Assembly: GCA_903813345.2 (NCBI GenBank)
Contig: CAIIXF020000006.1
Coordinates: forward strand, 36,917,348 to 36,981,347
Origin: Owenia fusiformis
Lineage: Eukaryota; Annelida; Polychaeta; Sabellida; Oweniidae
Length of the DNA stretch: 64,000 bases
Direction of reading: 5' to 3'
The notes below the pieces were generated by a model that had not been told where the DNA came from, made no database searches, and saw only the letters and a program-made list of their open reading frames with translations. Both the position numbers and the translations under genes were made by a program. How positions within the stretch are numbered: the first letter of the stretch is position 1; every line of letters begins with the position of its first letter. This document shows, piece by piece, positions 35,152 through 50,100 of the stretch.

Positions 35152-38100
35152 GTAATGTAAAGATTATATTAGATCTATGTTGGACATTTTAAAAACAAAT
35201 AAAGTCTCAAACTTCAAGTCAAGTTCAAGTCGAATTTTATCTTTTTTTGGACGTCATGGGGAGTACATGCAAGTCATCACTCCCTTTTACATTCTCTAAT
35301 TATCAGGGCCGTCAGATGGGGGGGTGCGATGGGTGCGACCGCACCCCCCTTTGTCACCCCCCAAAATAAATTTGAAAAAAAAAATTTGAAAAATTTTTTT
35401 TTTTGAAAAATATTTTTTTTTGTAATTTTTTTTCATTGACTCATACACTTTGAAAGTACCCAGAAAGCACCAAATAGCATCGTAAAATTGTAAAATTTTC
35501 TAGGGGTATTGGCCATCCCTCACACCCCCCACAAAACAATGGAAAAGTTCTAAATTTATTTTAGAGTTTTGTCTCAGACACTTTTAAAGTGCCCAGATAT
35601 CATCAAATAGCTCCTTGATATACATTAGTTAGTGTTTCTGGGAGACTTACCCCTCTTGCATCTTGCACTTGCATAACAACCCCCCCCCCTCTGGCGCCCC
35701 CCCCCCCCCTTGACCCCCCCCCCCAAAAAAAAATTGTGATTTTCTCAAATTCTTTAATTGACTCATACATTTTGAAAGTGCCCAGAAAGCACCAAATAGC
35801 GTCGTAAAATTGTAAAATTTTCTAGGGGGAGTGGGCCACCCCTCACACCCCAAACAAAACAATGGAAAAGTTCTGAATTTGTTTTTTGTATTGTCTCAGA
35901 CACTTTTAAATTGCCCAGACATCATTAAATAGCTCCTTGATAAAGTTAATGATTCTGGAAAACAAACACTTACTTGCCCTCTGGCACCCTTAACACCCCC
36001 CCCCCAAAAAAAAAATTGAGATTTTTCAAATTTTTTTATTGACTCATACCCTTTGAAAGTGCCCAGAAAGCACCAAATACCATCTTAAAATTGTAAAATT
36101 TTCTTGGGAAATAGGCACTTTTAGGCACATACACTTTTAAAGTGCCCAAACTTCATCGAATAGCGCCTTGATATTGTAAATTTTGATATGGGGGACAAAC
36201 ACTTGCTCCCCCTCTGGCACCCCAGCCCCACCTCCCCCTCTGGCACCCCTCCCCCCTTTGACACCCCCAAAATTTGAGAAAAATTGTGATTGTTTTTCAA
36301 TGTTTTTTATTGACTAATACACTTTAAAAGTGCCCAGAAGCACCAAATATCATCTTTAAATTGTAAAATTTTCTAGGAGAGTTAGCCACCCCTCACATCC
36401 CCCACAAAACAAAAGAAAATATTCTGAATTTCATTTATTGTCTCAGACATTTTTTAAGTGCCCAGACATCATCAAATAGCACCTTGATATGGTCAATGTT
36501 TCTGGGGGACAACCCCTTGCTCCCCTACTGGCACCCCACCCCACTTCACCCTCTCATTGTCTTTGACACCCCCAAAAGAATTTGAAAAAAATTCACATTT
36601 TTCTTATTGACTCATAACGCACAGGCGTTCCAGATGGTTGCAAATTCGCTCCAAATACAACCAAATTTCAAAATTTTCCTGGGGGAGAACCCCCAGACCC
36701 CCCTGAATGCTAGGTTTTTTATTCACTCAACTCTTATTCCCGTGGTGGTGGCGTACTACTTAGAAACTTACACTTTGAAAGTGCCCAGAAAGCACCAAAT
36801 AGCATCTCAAAACAGTAAAATTTTCTAGGGGGAGTGGACCACTCCTCACACCCCCCACAAAATAATTGGAACATTTGGAAGTTGCATGCATTTGTTAATT
36901 CCAAACCAATATAGGGGGTAACTGCCCCCCCCCCTCTGTCTTACGCGATTTGATTTACGCGGCAAAAAAATGACAATTTTATATTAGTAAGCTAAAAACC
37001 GCACCCCCCTTGGAGAAAAGTGTCTTACGGGCCTGATTATGCATGTATGTTCTCCCCATAGACATAGTCTAGTTTTAATTTTATAGATCTAGATCTACAC
37101 ATATTCTATAGACATGTGGTAAAATCTGATTTGGGGTCTTCTTCCCCCATAAATGTTGGGTTGATTTTTCAAATCACCCTCACAACTCTTGTGCGTTGAA
37201 ATCTTGGAGTTGAAAATGTTGTCAGTAGTTGAATTTTATCTAAAGAACCAGCGGCACTACGCCAGACTAACCCAGCTTATTTTCAACCTCAAGATTTCGC
37301 ACGGAAATGGTTTTCAACGAGCCAATCAAATTATGGAATATACATGTACAGACTTATGTGTGATCAAATAGCTAGTTAAACATGCGATTCATTGCTCATT
37401 AAAAAATAGTTGTCTTTCTGAGCGAGAGCAGGCTTCGTTCCCAGCCTTGGATTTGTTGATCTTTCAGAAATGGGGGTTGTTCCCGGCCAGTGGTTCGTTT
37501 TACAATGATAGAGGGTTTGATGTAAATGGGGGAAGGGGTTGTACGAGCTCCACAAACCCCCTCTCACTATGCCTATGTATTAGCTAGATCCCTCTGCTAT
37601 GTTCTACATAAGAAAGAATAAGCTACATAATAAGATTTAAATGATATAAAAAACAGAATTTTTAAAACCTGTCGTAGAAGAGATCAATAAAAGCTACAGT
37701 AAAATGACTCAGAAGCACTGATATATTGTGCTTAATTATCTTCAGACAAAACATAACTGTATTCTAGCATTCTAGGCCTAGCTTTGCACATTGTTCTTAG
37801 TTCTAGAGTGTCAACAGGAATTGCTGTTCACTTGAACCTAATCAGACAAGAGACAATTAAGTACTAATTTCTCTATCCTATTGAGCAAGAATCTCATATT
37901 TTCCAAATTGTTTATTTTGTTATTTTACAAATATGAATCTGAGAGGACATTTTATGGGCTTTTCCAAGATTAGTTGAGGTTGCAGAGCTCACATATAACT
38001 TGGTGATTCACTATGAGTGATATCAGGAATTATAAAAGAATTTCTGTCACAATGACCTCGCTTCCAATATATCGCCTGATTAGGAGAAAGTTTAGCACAA

Positions 38101-41100
38101 ACTTCTGAAACATGGTACAATGGCATTGTTGAGCTATTGAAATGCTTTGTAGACTGACACAATGACAATTGTATTCATCTCATTTGTCATGAAGGTAGCT
38201 GAAGTCTTGAACTTTGCATAAAAAATTGAAGAAATTTTGTATCAACATTAAATTGAAACATTTTGATTTTGAACAATATATTCAAACCATCATATGTAAA
38301 TATCCAAACAAAAATATGACCTTATTTATCAAGTATTGATACTTTAAAACATGAAAATTGCATCAATAGCCTTATCATACAGATTTACCTTGAGAATATT
38401 TTCCTTTCTCAAACTATATAAAGCTACATGTAAGACAATTACCAAATTAGGAAAAGGAGAAGGACCAATGAGTGCAGTAAAACCTGGCTTTGTAGAACAC
38501 CTTTAATACCTATAAAAAGTATTCCACTTGGGCATTTTGGAGGTGTTCTTTTTACAGGGTTTCATTCAACATTGAATCAGTTGGTCTTGTTGGTTAAAAG
38601 TGTTCTACTAACAGACATGTTCATTGTATTTCGAAACACAGCAAGGAAAAGAAACATCCAAGAGCATGAAATAATGAAAATGAAGCCCCATTATCCCAAA
38701 TTATGATTTTGAATACTAGGAATTAAAAAATGACACTTCCGTCAAACATATGCATTTGGCTGTTAAAAAGAGTTATATTTTTCTATCGTTGCCAGATAAT
38801 CTTAAAATTAAAGGATTATAGACTAATGAAATAAAGTCAGAACTGTTGACTATTTTACAATACAGGCATAACATGGAATGAGAACTCATCTCAGAGTATC
38901 AACTCCATTTCCTTTTAATTACTTAATTTTAGCTTTGTACCCATTCCATATTTCCCAGGGGATTTAGCTATACTACTGTATGTACAAGTTTGACTCATGG
39001 CTTTGTTTCTCTGATGATTTGACACGATGTCTGATTTATTGCATTACTAGTATCTATAATTAATGGATGAATTCCCAAGTGTACAATCTATTTGTTTTGT
39101 TTAGTATAATGAGGAACAATTTGCAATCGATGCTTATATAATACAGGACATATACGTTAGAGTATCTGGCAACAGGTAAACCAAATTAAAACAACAGGCA
39201 AAATTATTATTAATTAAAATATATTATTAATTATTTTTTCATGCAATCAAACTATTGCAATTTCTCTTACTCTTAAGTAGTTGTCACATTAGCTGTGTCG
39301 GCTCTAATTTAGGACATTCATTTTTAATTAACCAATTAATTTTTGAATTTGGTGTAAGGGGGATATCATCCTGTAAAACTATTTATTTTGCCCCCCCCAC
39401 TGTATCCACGTCGTGTCCCGCTGTCTGCCCCAAAGTATTATCACATGACAAATGGTGCGTCACACGGCTTAAGTTTGTGAGCTCCATGAAAACGGTTATC
39501 TGGGTTAAAACAAGCCTGTTGCTTGCTTCTATGGAAATTATCCCACAGAGTGACATATTTTCCAATGTCCCATGAAAGACCCAAACATTCGAGCATTCGC
39601 TAATCCAGTCTCATAATTTTTTGATACAAATAAAATTTCTCTTAAAACTACAGGTGATTTTGGTGAAAACAACAGAAGAAATTAAAATCACCAGTTGCCC
39701 GCTGCTTTTGAAACCCCTGTAATAAAAATGCGGGGAAGTACAGTAAAACCTATTGTATTGAACACATCTGTACGTGGAACACCTCTGTACGTGGAACACC
39801 TTTGCATGTGGAGCACCTTTGCAAATGGAACACCTCTGCAAGAGGAATATCTGCAAGTGGTACAATCTTTAAGTGTAACACCTCTAAAAGTTGAACAACT
39901 CTGCAATCGAAACTCTTCAGATTTGTATGGCCAACTGACTTAATTTAAATGAACCTTTGTAAGTGGAATAGAATCCAAGTAAAACAATTTTAGAGGTTCC
40001 AAAGGTGTTCCACTTACGCAGGTTTTACTGGAACTGCATGTCAAAACCTAATACTAGGGATGAAACGGTCCAGTTCGGTTTGGATCGTTTTTTTTGATTC
40101 ACCAGCTGTCGGTTCGTTTTTTTCGGTTCGGTTCATTCAATTTAGCTAGCAGCAGACGAGGTAGGGAAATATCAAAAATGTTGCCAAACACTGTAATACG
40201 GTGTTTTTTTGATATTTGTAGATCAAATACTGAGCCGAAATGAACCAAAAAGCCAAACTCACGGGGGTAAAGCAGACCCGATGATGCAATGAGCTTGCTC
40301 GGCGGTATCATGACTGTGTAATGGGTCTTGATGTATAAGTATGGTCGGCGGTAGGCTCAAACAACGCGGATCCTCAAAGCATGTGCTCATGGTATCATCG
40401 TGGCTTAACACCGGTGAAACTGATAGAAGAGTAGCGAACCGAAAACTTATCCGATAGCTCCAAACCGTGGATTTTCAGTATTTTGGTTATCCTTCCTACT
40501 CCTACATAAAACATAGAGATATAACCAGGTCGAATGATTGATTTGACTCATTACAGTGGGCACGCATTTTGCATTCAGGTTTCAACTTACCTGACTTACC
40601 ATACTCAAGTACTATTAAATGAAATGCCTTTAACCATTTATATATCTGCATTGACTATTATCTATTAATGGCTGTTTGACTTTTAAAACAAAACCGTAAT
40701 CATTAGCCTGAATACAAAACTTGATATGATAGGTGTACATGTATTTACTTTGTTACGTTCGAAAATAACAGAAAGTAAAATCAGCAATTAAAATATAACA
40801 ATGTACAGTAATATATTTTTGAAAACTAAATGCGATGACAATAATATATAAAAGTCAATTCTGTGACTTGCTGTTTTTGATCATTTGTCACATGATGCAA
40901 TTTATGATCTAGATTTGATAATACTTCAGAGTTCTTTAACCTAGACAAACCTTTGATATCTTCATAGTCCAAATCAGTATAAGTGATATCATCTGAATCT
41001 TGTAGATCAGTTTCTTTTACAAGGGCAGGTGCCAAAGTGACTACAGGTTTAACTGAGCCAGGCTCTTTGTCTGGCTCAAAGTACTTTTTCATCATATTGA

Positions 41101-44100
41101 TGTGACACAGTTGTGTTTCTTTGCGCCTATCTGGAGTTTTGACAATATAATTGAGGTCATTGACCTTGGAATCCACTACATAAGGACCATAGAATTTTGC
41201 CTGTAATGGATTTGTCTGAAGTGGCAGCAATATAAGAACTTTGTCACCTGGCTGGAAAGATCTTTCTTTGACTTTTCTGTCATACCAAGTTTTCATTTTA
41301 TCTTGGCTATTTAGCAAATTTTCTTTGGCTATTTCACAAGCCTTTGATAGGCGCTCTTTAAACCCAGTGACATAGTTCAGCAGATTAAACTTTTCAGTTT
41401 CTGACAGCCACTTTTCTTTGAGCAATTTAAGTGGACCACGCACAGAATGACCAAATACTAGCTCAAATGGACTGAACCCTAATGATTCTTGCTTAGCCTC
41501 CCTGGTAGCAAACAGAAGCAAGGGTATGCCCTCATCCCAGTCTTTCTCATATTCAAAACAGAAAGCTCTAATCATGGTCTTAAGCGTCTGATGGTAACGC
41601 TCTAGAGCTCCTTGAGACTCTGGGTGATAGGCACTTGACTTACACTGTTTGATACCCAAGGTATCCATGACTTGTTGGAATAAGCCTGACATGAAATTTG
41701 AGCCCTGATCAGACTGGAGATCTTTTGGTAGTCCAACTAAGGTGAAAAATTTGATGAGTGATTTCACTATGTTTTTGGCTTTGATATTTCTAAGTGGAAT
41801 CGCTTCTGGAAACCGTGTGGCCATACAAAGAATAGTGAGTAAATATTGATTACCAGATTTTGTTTTTGGTAATGGACCAACACAGTCAATAAGAACCTTA
41901 CTAAATGGTTCATCGAATGCAGGTATAGGGTGTAAAGGAGCAGTTGGAATTTTCTGGTTAGGTTTCCCTACCATTTGACATGTATGACAAGACCTACAAT
42001 ACTCTTGGACATCTTGTTTTAATTTGGGCCAAAAGAAATGATTGAGTATTTTATGGTATGTTTTAGTTACTCCTAAATGACCTGCCATGGGAGAATCATG
42101 AGCTAGACTCAAGATTTCCTTATGATATGATTTTGGGACAACAATTTGATGCACAATTGCCCAATCATCTTCAGGGGAAGCTTCAGGAGGTCTCCACTTT
42201 CGCATTAATATGCCATCCTTTTTGTAGAAACAAACAGGGACCTTGTCAGCTTCATCAATAGTAAGACATCTTTTATTAAGATCAATGAGTGATGGATCAT
42301 GTTCTTGTTCATAAATTAACATGTTTTTAGAATGAGGATCATTTTTCAAAGAATCACTATCAGAAATAGAGGATGAAACCTCAGAACTAGAAGAGGATGA
42401 AACCTCAGAACAAGGAGGGGATGAAACCTCATGAACACTAGCAGAAGAAGATGAAACTTCATCAGGACTAGCAAGAGCGGGCGAAACCGCATTAAAATAG
42501 TGATCCTGCTCAGAAGGTGAATCACCTCTGGCAATAGGCTTTTTCAATGAAGAATTTGCCTCAATAGTTGACTGCTTGGCTCGAACAGAAGGCTGTTTCA
42601 ATGAAGAATTTGCCTTTAAAATAGGATAAGGATCATCTTTAACAAGTGGGGAGTGACAATCATCATCAAACAAGGAGCTTAAAAACCCACTATCAAAGTC
42701 ATCTCCCACAGACGAATCCCCGCTATTAGCTAACTTTTTAGCCATAGCCCTAGTAACAGCACAAGCAGGATATATATCAGAGTCCTCTTGGGCAGAATCT
42801 TCAATAGAACAAGGCTGATCAGAAACAATGGGGTCTAATGATACCTTACCCCCAGCTAAATCATTGCCTAAAAGCAATGCGACTCCTTCAACAGGAAGTT
42901 GTGGCCTAACACCAACAATAACTGGCCCTTTGACCAACTCTGATGTGATATGAATACGATGGAGGGGAACTTTAGTAAATCCTAATTCAATGCCTTGCAT
43001 CAAAATATGGGTACCTGTGAATGACTCCTCAGATAAAGGAAGGACACCTTCTAATAACAAGGTCTGAGATGCACCCGTGTCTCTAAGAATCTTAACTGGC
43101 TTTGAATTGGTATCATCACTTGACAGTGACACAGATCCTTCCGACATGAAAGGCTTATAATCCTCCATAATATCACTATGAGTAGATTTCTCAGTATGCG
43201 TATATGAATCCCAAACAATGGGCTTTCTTGAAATGGGAACAGTAGCACAACCATTTGAATGAGCAGAACCAGACATCTCTCTTCTATTCTTAATCCTATA
43301 GCATTCAGAAATAAGATGACCAGGCTTTTTACAATAGTTACAGGTGACATTTGATTTTGGACCTGAAGAATTTGATTGATCTGATTTTGAGCTAGAACTC
43401 TGTGATGAATTAGACTGGTCTTTTGCTTTAACTGATGTATTTGATAATGAGGACTGATTTGATTTTGTATCATATGAAGGTTTGTTACCTTGATAACCTC
43501 TAAAGTTTGAGTTAGGATTACCTTTGATAAAACTACCCTTATGAGTAAGAGCATAATCATCAGACAGGGTGGCAGCTTGACTTAAAGTTTCTACCTTGTG
43601 TTCATCTAAGTAAGTTCTAATGTGATACTGAACACAGTTTTTAAATTGTTCTATTAGCATAAGCTCTCTGAGCTTTTTAAACTCTTCAGATACATCTTTA
43701 GAGACAAGCCACCTGTCAAAAAGCTGCTCTTGCTCTCGAGCAAACTCAACATGGGTTTGGTCACTCTGTTTGTGGGCATTTCTAAATTTCTGTCTGTAAG
43801 CTTCTGGCACTAGTTCATAAGCTTTAAGAATTGCATTTTTAATTAGGTCATAATCAGAGCATGCTTCTGCTGAGAGAGAGGCAAATATTTCACTTGCTTT
43901 ACCAATGAATACACTCTGAAGCATAACTGGCCATGCAGATTTAGGCCAGTCTAGGCTCTGAGCGACTTTTTCAAAATGTGTAAAGTATTTATCAACATTT
44001 TTCTCTTGAAATTTAGGTACAAATTTGAGAAATTTTGAAGCGTCAAACCTATTTTCAAAATGTTGATGCATAGTAGCATGTTCATCAGTTTTGCTTTTAG

Positions 44101-47100
44101 CTTCTATTTCAAGCCGTTTTAATTCAATTTCTTTTTGAATTTCTTGTTCCTTTAATCTTATTTCTTTTTCACTTTGAATTTCTAATTCTTTTTCTCTCAA
44201 TTCCCTTTCATTTTGTAATTTAAGTTCAAGCTCTCTCATTTGTAATTGTTGTTGAAATTCAATAGGATCAACATGCTGGGTTGGCTCCGTGGTAAGCTTT
44301 AATGCTTCTTCTGGTAATATTTCTTCCGCTACCAAATATGGCACCAGAATATTTTTTATTGCACCTTTTCGGTATGAAGTTTTTACTGCCAAACCAACAT
44401 GTTTTGCTAGTGCCAGAAGTTCAGTTTTCTTTAAACTGTCAAATTCCTCCAAAGAGGGCGATTCTAAAAATGTCTCAACCTCAAAACTCATTTTCAGTTA
44501 ATTGCTGTCTTCACAATTTATATATACAAATTTGGAATTTGGAATTTTAAGATTTATGAATTTTAGCTTGTTATAGTTGTATCCCGGACAAGCCCCCAAT
44601 TTCTGTTACGTTCGAAAATAACAGAAAGTAAAATCAGCAATTAAAATATAACAATGTACAGTAATATATTTTTGAAAACTAAATGCGATGACAATAATAT
44701 ATAAAAGTCAATACTTATGATACGTAGATGTAGAGAAATGATACGCCTGTCTCTTGATGTCGATAAATATCCTTGAGAATGTTCCAGATCACGAAGCGTT
44801 TCAATAATCGTTAATAATGCTCCAATGTTTGTAATAATCCAATAATGTTTGTTGTAATCCTATAATGTTCGTATCCAATAATGTTTGATGATAATCCACA
44901 AATGTTTGATGATAATCCACAAATGTTTATGATAATCCACGAATGTATATGATAATCCACGAATGTATATGATAATCCGTATATATTGTGTGTTGTAATA
45001 TTTGTCCATATAAAGTCCTCAGGTTGTGTGTTTTAGTGTTATAAATGTTCCCACAGTAGGTGTCTGTAATATTCAGCTAAGAAGATGTCCTTTGATCAAC
45101 TTTGAAATTCTGCTTTATTTAGTTCCCTTGAGATGTCCAGTTATGATTACTTAATTATCTGCTACTGAGTCCACTTTGCAGTTTTATTTATAGTGTGAAA
45201 GAATCATCTAGAAAGAATCTTCTGGAACTGAGACTACTTGTTGAGTTTTGATTGGACCAAGGGAAAGATCAATACCCGGTGATTTCAGCGGGAAGTGGCG
45301 TTTCGTTCATTGGATGAGCTGCGCGCGCACGCATAAATGTGATTATCCAATATAATTAGGGGAGGGCTATTTGAAGTAGTTTTTGGTCTCAGGCGCGACC
45401 CAGGGCTGTTGTCTTAAGGACATTTCGTTGAAAATGAGCCATTCGGCTGATAATTGGTAAGAGTTTGCGATCTTATAATGTATAACTGTTACTCAGACAC
45501 ATATTTTGACACGATTCTGTTGGAAATAAGCTTTGAACCGAGAGATATTCACGATTGATATGCACATTTTTGATTGTGCCATTGCTTTTCTATTGCACAA
45601 TCCATGTATTGATAGAAGAAACATTAATAATACAGATTGGTTTACCTTCAATACATGGCAGACACTACATATCGGTCTATTAATACCAGTTTGTGCCTTA
45701 AATAGTTTTATATTTCCATCCACGGCCTGGAGCCTGGGTGTGTTTGTCTCTTATGTGTATGCTTGTGCATGGACTTCTAATCACTAGCAGAATTTAACAT
45801 GATGCAAACTCGACATTATAACTCATGCTGTAACATTTTGACTTCGCTGGAAAACAATAGGAATTCTTTTTTCTTGCCAATCAATCATGAATCACAATCA
45901 AAATTTCAGAATGATCAATCAGGCAATGGTCCAAATCAAGTTATAACATTATATGATATTCAGCAAGAAGTCCGGTAGAAATACAGAATATTTTAACATC
46001 AAAGCTGAAAGTTAAAAGCTAATCTGTCAATTTTCTGTCTGCAAAAGAGCGTCCCAAGAGCGTTTACATTTGACACAATAACAGACTGAGGCTTTGAAAT
46101 CTAGGATTCCCCAGGAAAATATGACGTCATACTAATTAGCATAAGGATTTCCCTATTGGGGTGGGTCGAGCCTTGTTCGAAAACACAATCCATAAATACA
46201 TGCTAATTTCTAAGGAGATAGGAAGTGTATAACGTGTTTATCGATTTTGTTTAAAGATTTAATCAATTATAAAATTGTTTAAGTGGATAAAGTGGTCACA
46301 CTTGCTTCAATTCATAGCGAAATCGACGGATAGAAACTGACCGAATTCCCGATATCCTACCCCGTATTACTGTAGGCTATAAGCACAGTGACCTACAGAG
46401 GGCGCTATCACAAACAAGTACTGGACGAACCGATAAATTCCCGGGTATTGTAACGCCCTTGATTGGACATCTCCAGTCACATGATTAAGTCTTAATGAAT
46501 GGTTATATTTTCTAGAACTCTCTGGATGGTCAAGAGTTAACGAGTCATTCAGTTCAGTTCTGTTTACAAGATACAGTGTATAATGTCATTGTGACCTTGA
46601 CCCAAGATCTCTAATAAAGATCAGTTACAGTATATACATATAGATAAACTAAACTTAATGTGAATATGATAGAACATAATACTGTAACAACTTATTTTTA
46701 CTATGAGTCAAAGAAACACTCTCACATAACGCTGTAGTTACAGGAAATATTGCTTCTATCATTTGACACTTTCTATTTCTAAAAATAATGGAAAAAAGAA
46801 TTTGATGTTTTATTTCTTAACTAATTTGTGTCATACAGTTAATAATGTGTCATACAGCTAATAATGTGTCATACAGTTAATAATGTGTCATACAGCTAAT
46901 GATGTGTCATACAGTTAATAATGTGTCATACAGTTAATAATGTGTCATACAGTAAATAATGTGTCATACAGTTAACTCCTGATGCACAGTTAGAACAGTA
47001 TTATAACAATTCTTTTATCGAATCCGTTGGCATCTTTATTTTCAGAATGAAAAGGGAATTTTGAGCAAGGGGCAGTCAGCATTGGTTTAAAGTATATGGG

Positions 47101-50100
47101 ATCTGTGCCAATTGTTACATATTTTTAGATGTTTTGTTAATGCCTTGTCTGATTTTTGTTGGCTTTTTTATTTTCAGAATGGAAGGTGAATTTATGAGCG
47201 AGGGGCAGTCAGCATTGGTTTAAAGTATGGGATCTGTGCCAATTGTTACATATTTTTAGATGTTTTGTTAATGCCTTGTCTGATTTTTGTTGGCTTTTTT
47301 ATTTTCAGAATGAAAGGTGAATTTATGAGCGAGGATGGGTCAGGGGTGAACTATGATGCTTTAAGGGAGAGTGCCGTGTTTGCAGACTATAAGAAACAGG
47401 CGGATGAACTCTCCGCTATTGACCTTAGCACGTTAGACGAAGATGAGAAAAAGGCCTTCTTTATAAGTATCCTTTAGAAAATTTAGGGACAGTACACTTC
47501 TATGGTGGTACACTCTCCTTCATAAGTTTGGCAACTATCCCTTTTTGATAACTAAATCAAAACCTGATTATTCTTGGCAATTAAAAAATGTTAATCAAAG
47601 TCAAAAATTTCCAAGCTGTTGTAATTAAGGAAAAAATTTAAGATCCAGCCATTGACAGACTTTGATAAGCTATCCAGTGAATTATAAAAGTTTCCAGTTG
47701 CCAAACTTATGGAGGGGAGTGTATCTCTCTGTGTGTTATACACTTTAGTGTCATTAGTCATTCATTGCGTGAGAAAATATTTTGATAGAGAAATGTTTTT
47801 GAAAGATATCAGAGGAGCGATCAATAAAACCTAAGACAAAATAACCTCGGAGGATGAACATTATATTATGCTTAGTTTTGTTGAGACGGAAACATGATCT
47901 ACGCCTCTCAGCTTTGTGATTGCGTTCTAATGTTCTTAAAACATCACCGAGACTTATGAGAATTGCTGTCAAATGAATGAACCAAAAGTAGACATTACAA
48001 TTTCTTTATATTTTACAACCTTATTGAGCTTCACCAGGATCTTCTTTTCACAATATATGATTGCTATTAGCAGTTATTGCAAATATAAGTCTTGAGACTA
48101 AGCTTAAGATTTTCCAAGTCTAGTTGAAGTTACAAGCTAACAAAAATAATGTTTTGTTACAACAAACTTGTGGAGAACACTTATTCCATAAGTTAAAAGT
48201 TATGATGACTTGTCTATTTTACATTTTTGGACATTTATTGATTTGACTTTTATTGCTTGATGTGCAAAGTCAATTTACTTGTAAACCAATGAATTTGGAC
48301 ATAATATAAATGAAATACATCAGTACAAGGAATTGCAATAAAAGACTTTAGTCATTCCAGATCAAAACTCTGAGTCTTTATTCGTTTCTGCTAAATTGCT
48401 TCAAATTGTAAAATACATTATAAAATGAACTTCCTAAATAGACGACCCCTTGATATTCTTTATTCTCAAATATCATTTATAACAATCAATAAAACACAGC
48501 GTGACATTTGGAGAATAGAGTTTCTGCATTAATAACCAAATAAGTAGATAATATACGGTTATTTTACACGCAAGCCATAATTCTAACATTCTTGAGGAAA
48601 TTGCATTGTTGTTAAGGAGGTTAAGTTAGCACTGAATTTGGATGGCGGAATCTTAAGAACTAATTTTCACCTTAAGTAGGCTTATTTTCTGGATTGATTG
48701 TGAAAATATGATATGTACATAGAAAACATCATTAAGGTCATCCCAATATAATACAATTTAGAAAGGGACAACAATTTTTGGCAGGCCCGCCAGACACACT
48801 TTTCCCAATAGGGGGATGCAGCTTCACAATTTTTACTGGAGGTAGTTGTATTCACTGATTTCATGTCCATTATGATTTGCCTAATTTACCTAAGGGTCTT
48901 AGTTTTATAACGTGGGGGGTCTTAGTTTTATAACAGGGTCTTAGTTTTATAACGGGGGGGGTCTTAGTTTTATAACAGGGTCTTAGTTTTATAACTGGTA
49001 ACTGGTCAACTCAACCCCAAGTCAACTCAACCCAAGTCAACTCAACCCTTAGTCAAGTCGACCCCAAGTCAAGTCGACCCTTAGTCAAGTCGACCCCAAG
49101 TCATCTCGACCCTTAGTCAACTCGACCCCAAGTCATCTCAACCCTTGGTCATCTCAACCCTTAGTCAACTCGACCCCACCAAATAGATGTACAAATAGAT
49201 GTACTATTTTTATGGTATGATATTGATGAATTTTGAAAGAATGAGGGACTAAAATACTAATTTTCCAAAATGAAATTATCAACTATTGAAGTTTGTGCTT
49301 AATGCATTTATAATTTTTATAAATATGACATTTATTTACCAAAATGATATTTGATTAATCTCAATAGGGCTATTCACGATGCTATACATATATTTCACCC
49401 CTTCATATTTGAGCTTGTTTTATCTCTCTGAAATAAAAAAAATTATCTATACACTTTATTGTTATACCGAAATTGTTGCAACAGTATTTTTGACAACAGG
49501 TAACTTATGCAACATGTGCATTGTGCCAACATCCATCCACTACTTTGTATTGAATGATTTTTTATTTTGATAATAATAATAAACAATAAACAATAAGATA
49601 TAGTTCAAATCTTCCTTCTGATCTATAGGCGATAGAAATGTTTATTTTTTGAAGCTAGATTTTAAAACAAGGCTGAACAAAGAATGGGATTTATGATTTT
49701 ACAATTTCCATTATCGTACCCATGTCATGTGTAATAAATAACAAGATTAGGATTTTATAACAATAAACAATATGATCCAGTTCAAATCTTCCTTCTGATC
49801 TACAGGCGATAGAAATGTTTATTTTTTGAAGTAAGATTTTAAAACAAGACTGAACAAACAATGGGATTTATGTTTTTCTATTTTCCATTATCTTACTCAT
49901 ATGTCAGGTGTCATAAACAATCAGATTGGGATTTTACGATCCAGTTCTAATCTTCGCTTTGATCTATAGGTGACAGAAATGTTTTTTTCTATTAAGTTTG
50001 ATTTCAAACCAAACTGCACAAACAATGGGATTATATTGTATTTTAATCTAAATTAATCTAAATCGAAATTGTTGCAACAGTATTTTTGACAACAGGTAAC

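Noticed and set aside
39255-39575. Plus-strand 106-codon frame
   Set aside because: No motif, no splice context and overlapping frames on the other strand; likely chance.
42346-43560. Second-frame open reading frames (62 and 169 codons) inside gag-pol
   Set aside because: Shadows of the long 1221-codon frame in another phase; composition is Ile/Leu-rich with no motif.
40826-44491. Domesticated host gene from a gag-integrase fusion
   Set aside because: Identical LTR ends, a primer binding site and an abrupt deletion junction point to a recent insertion with a deletion rather than an old co-opted gene.
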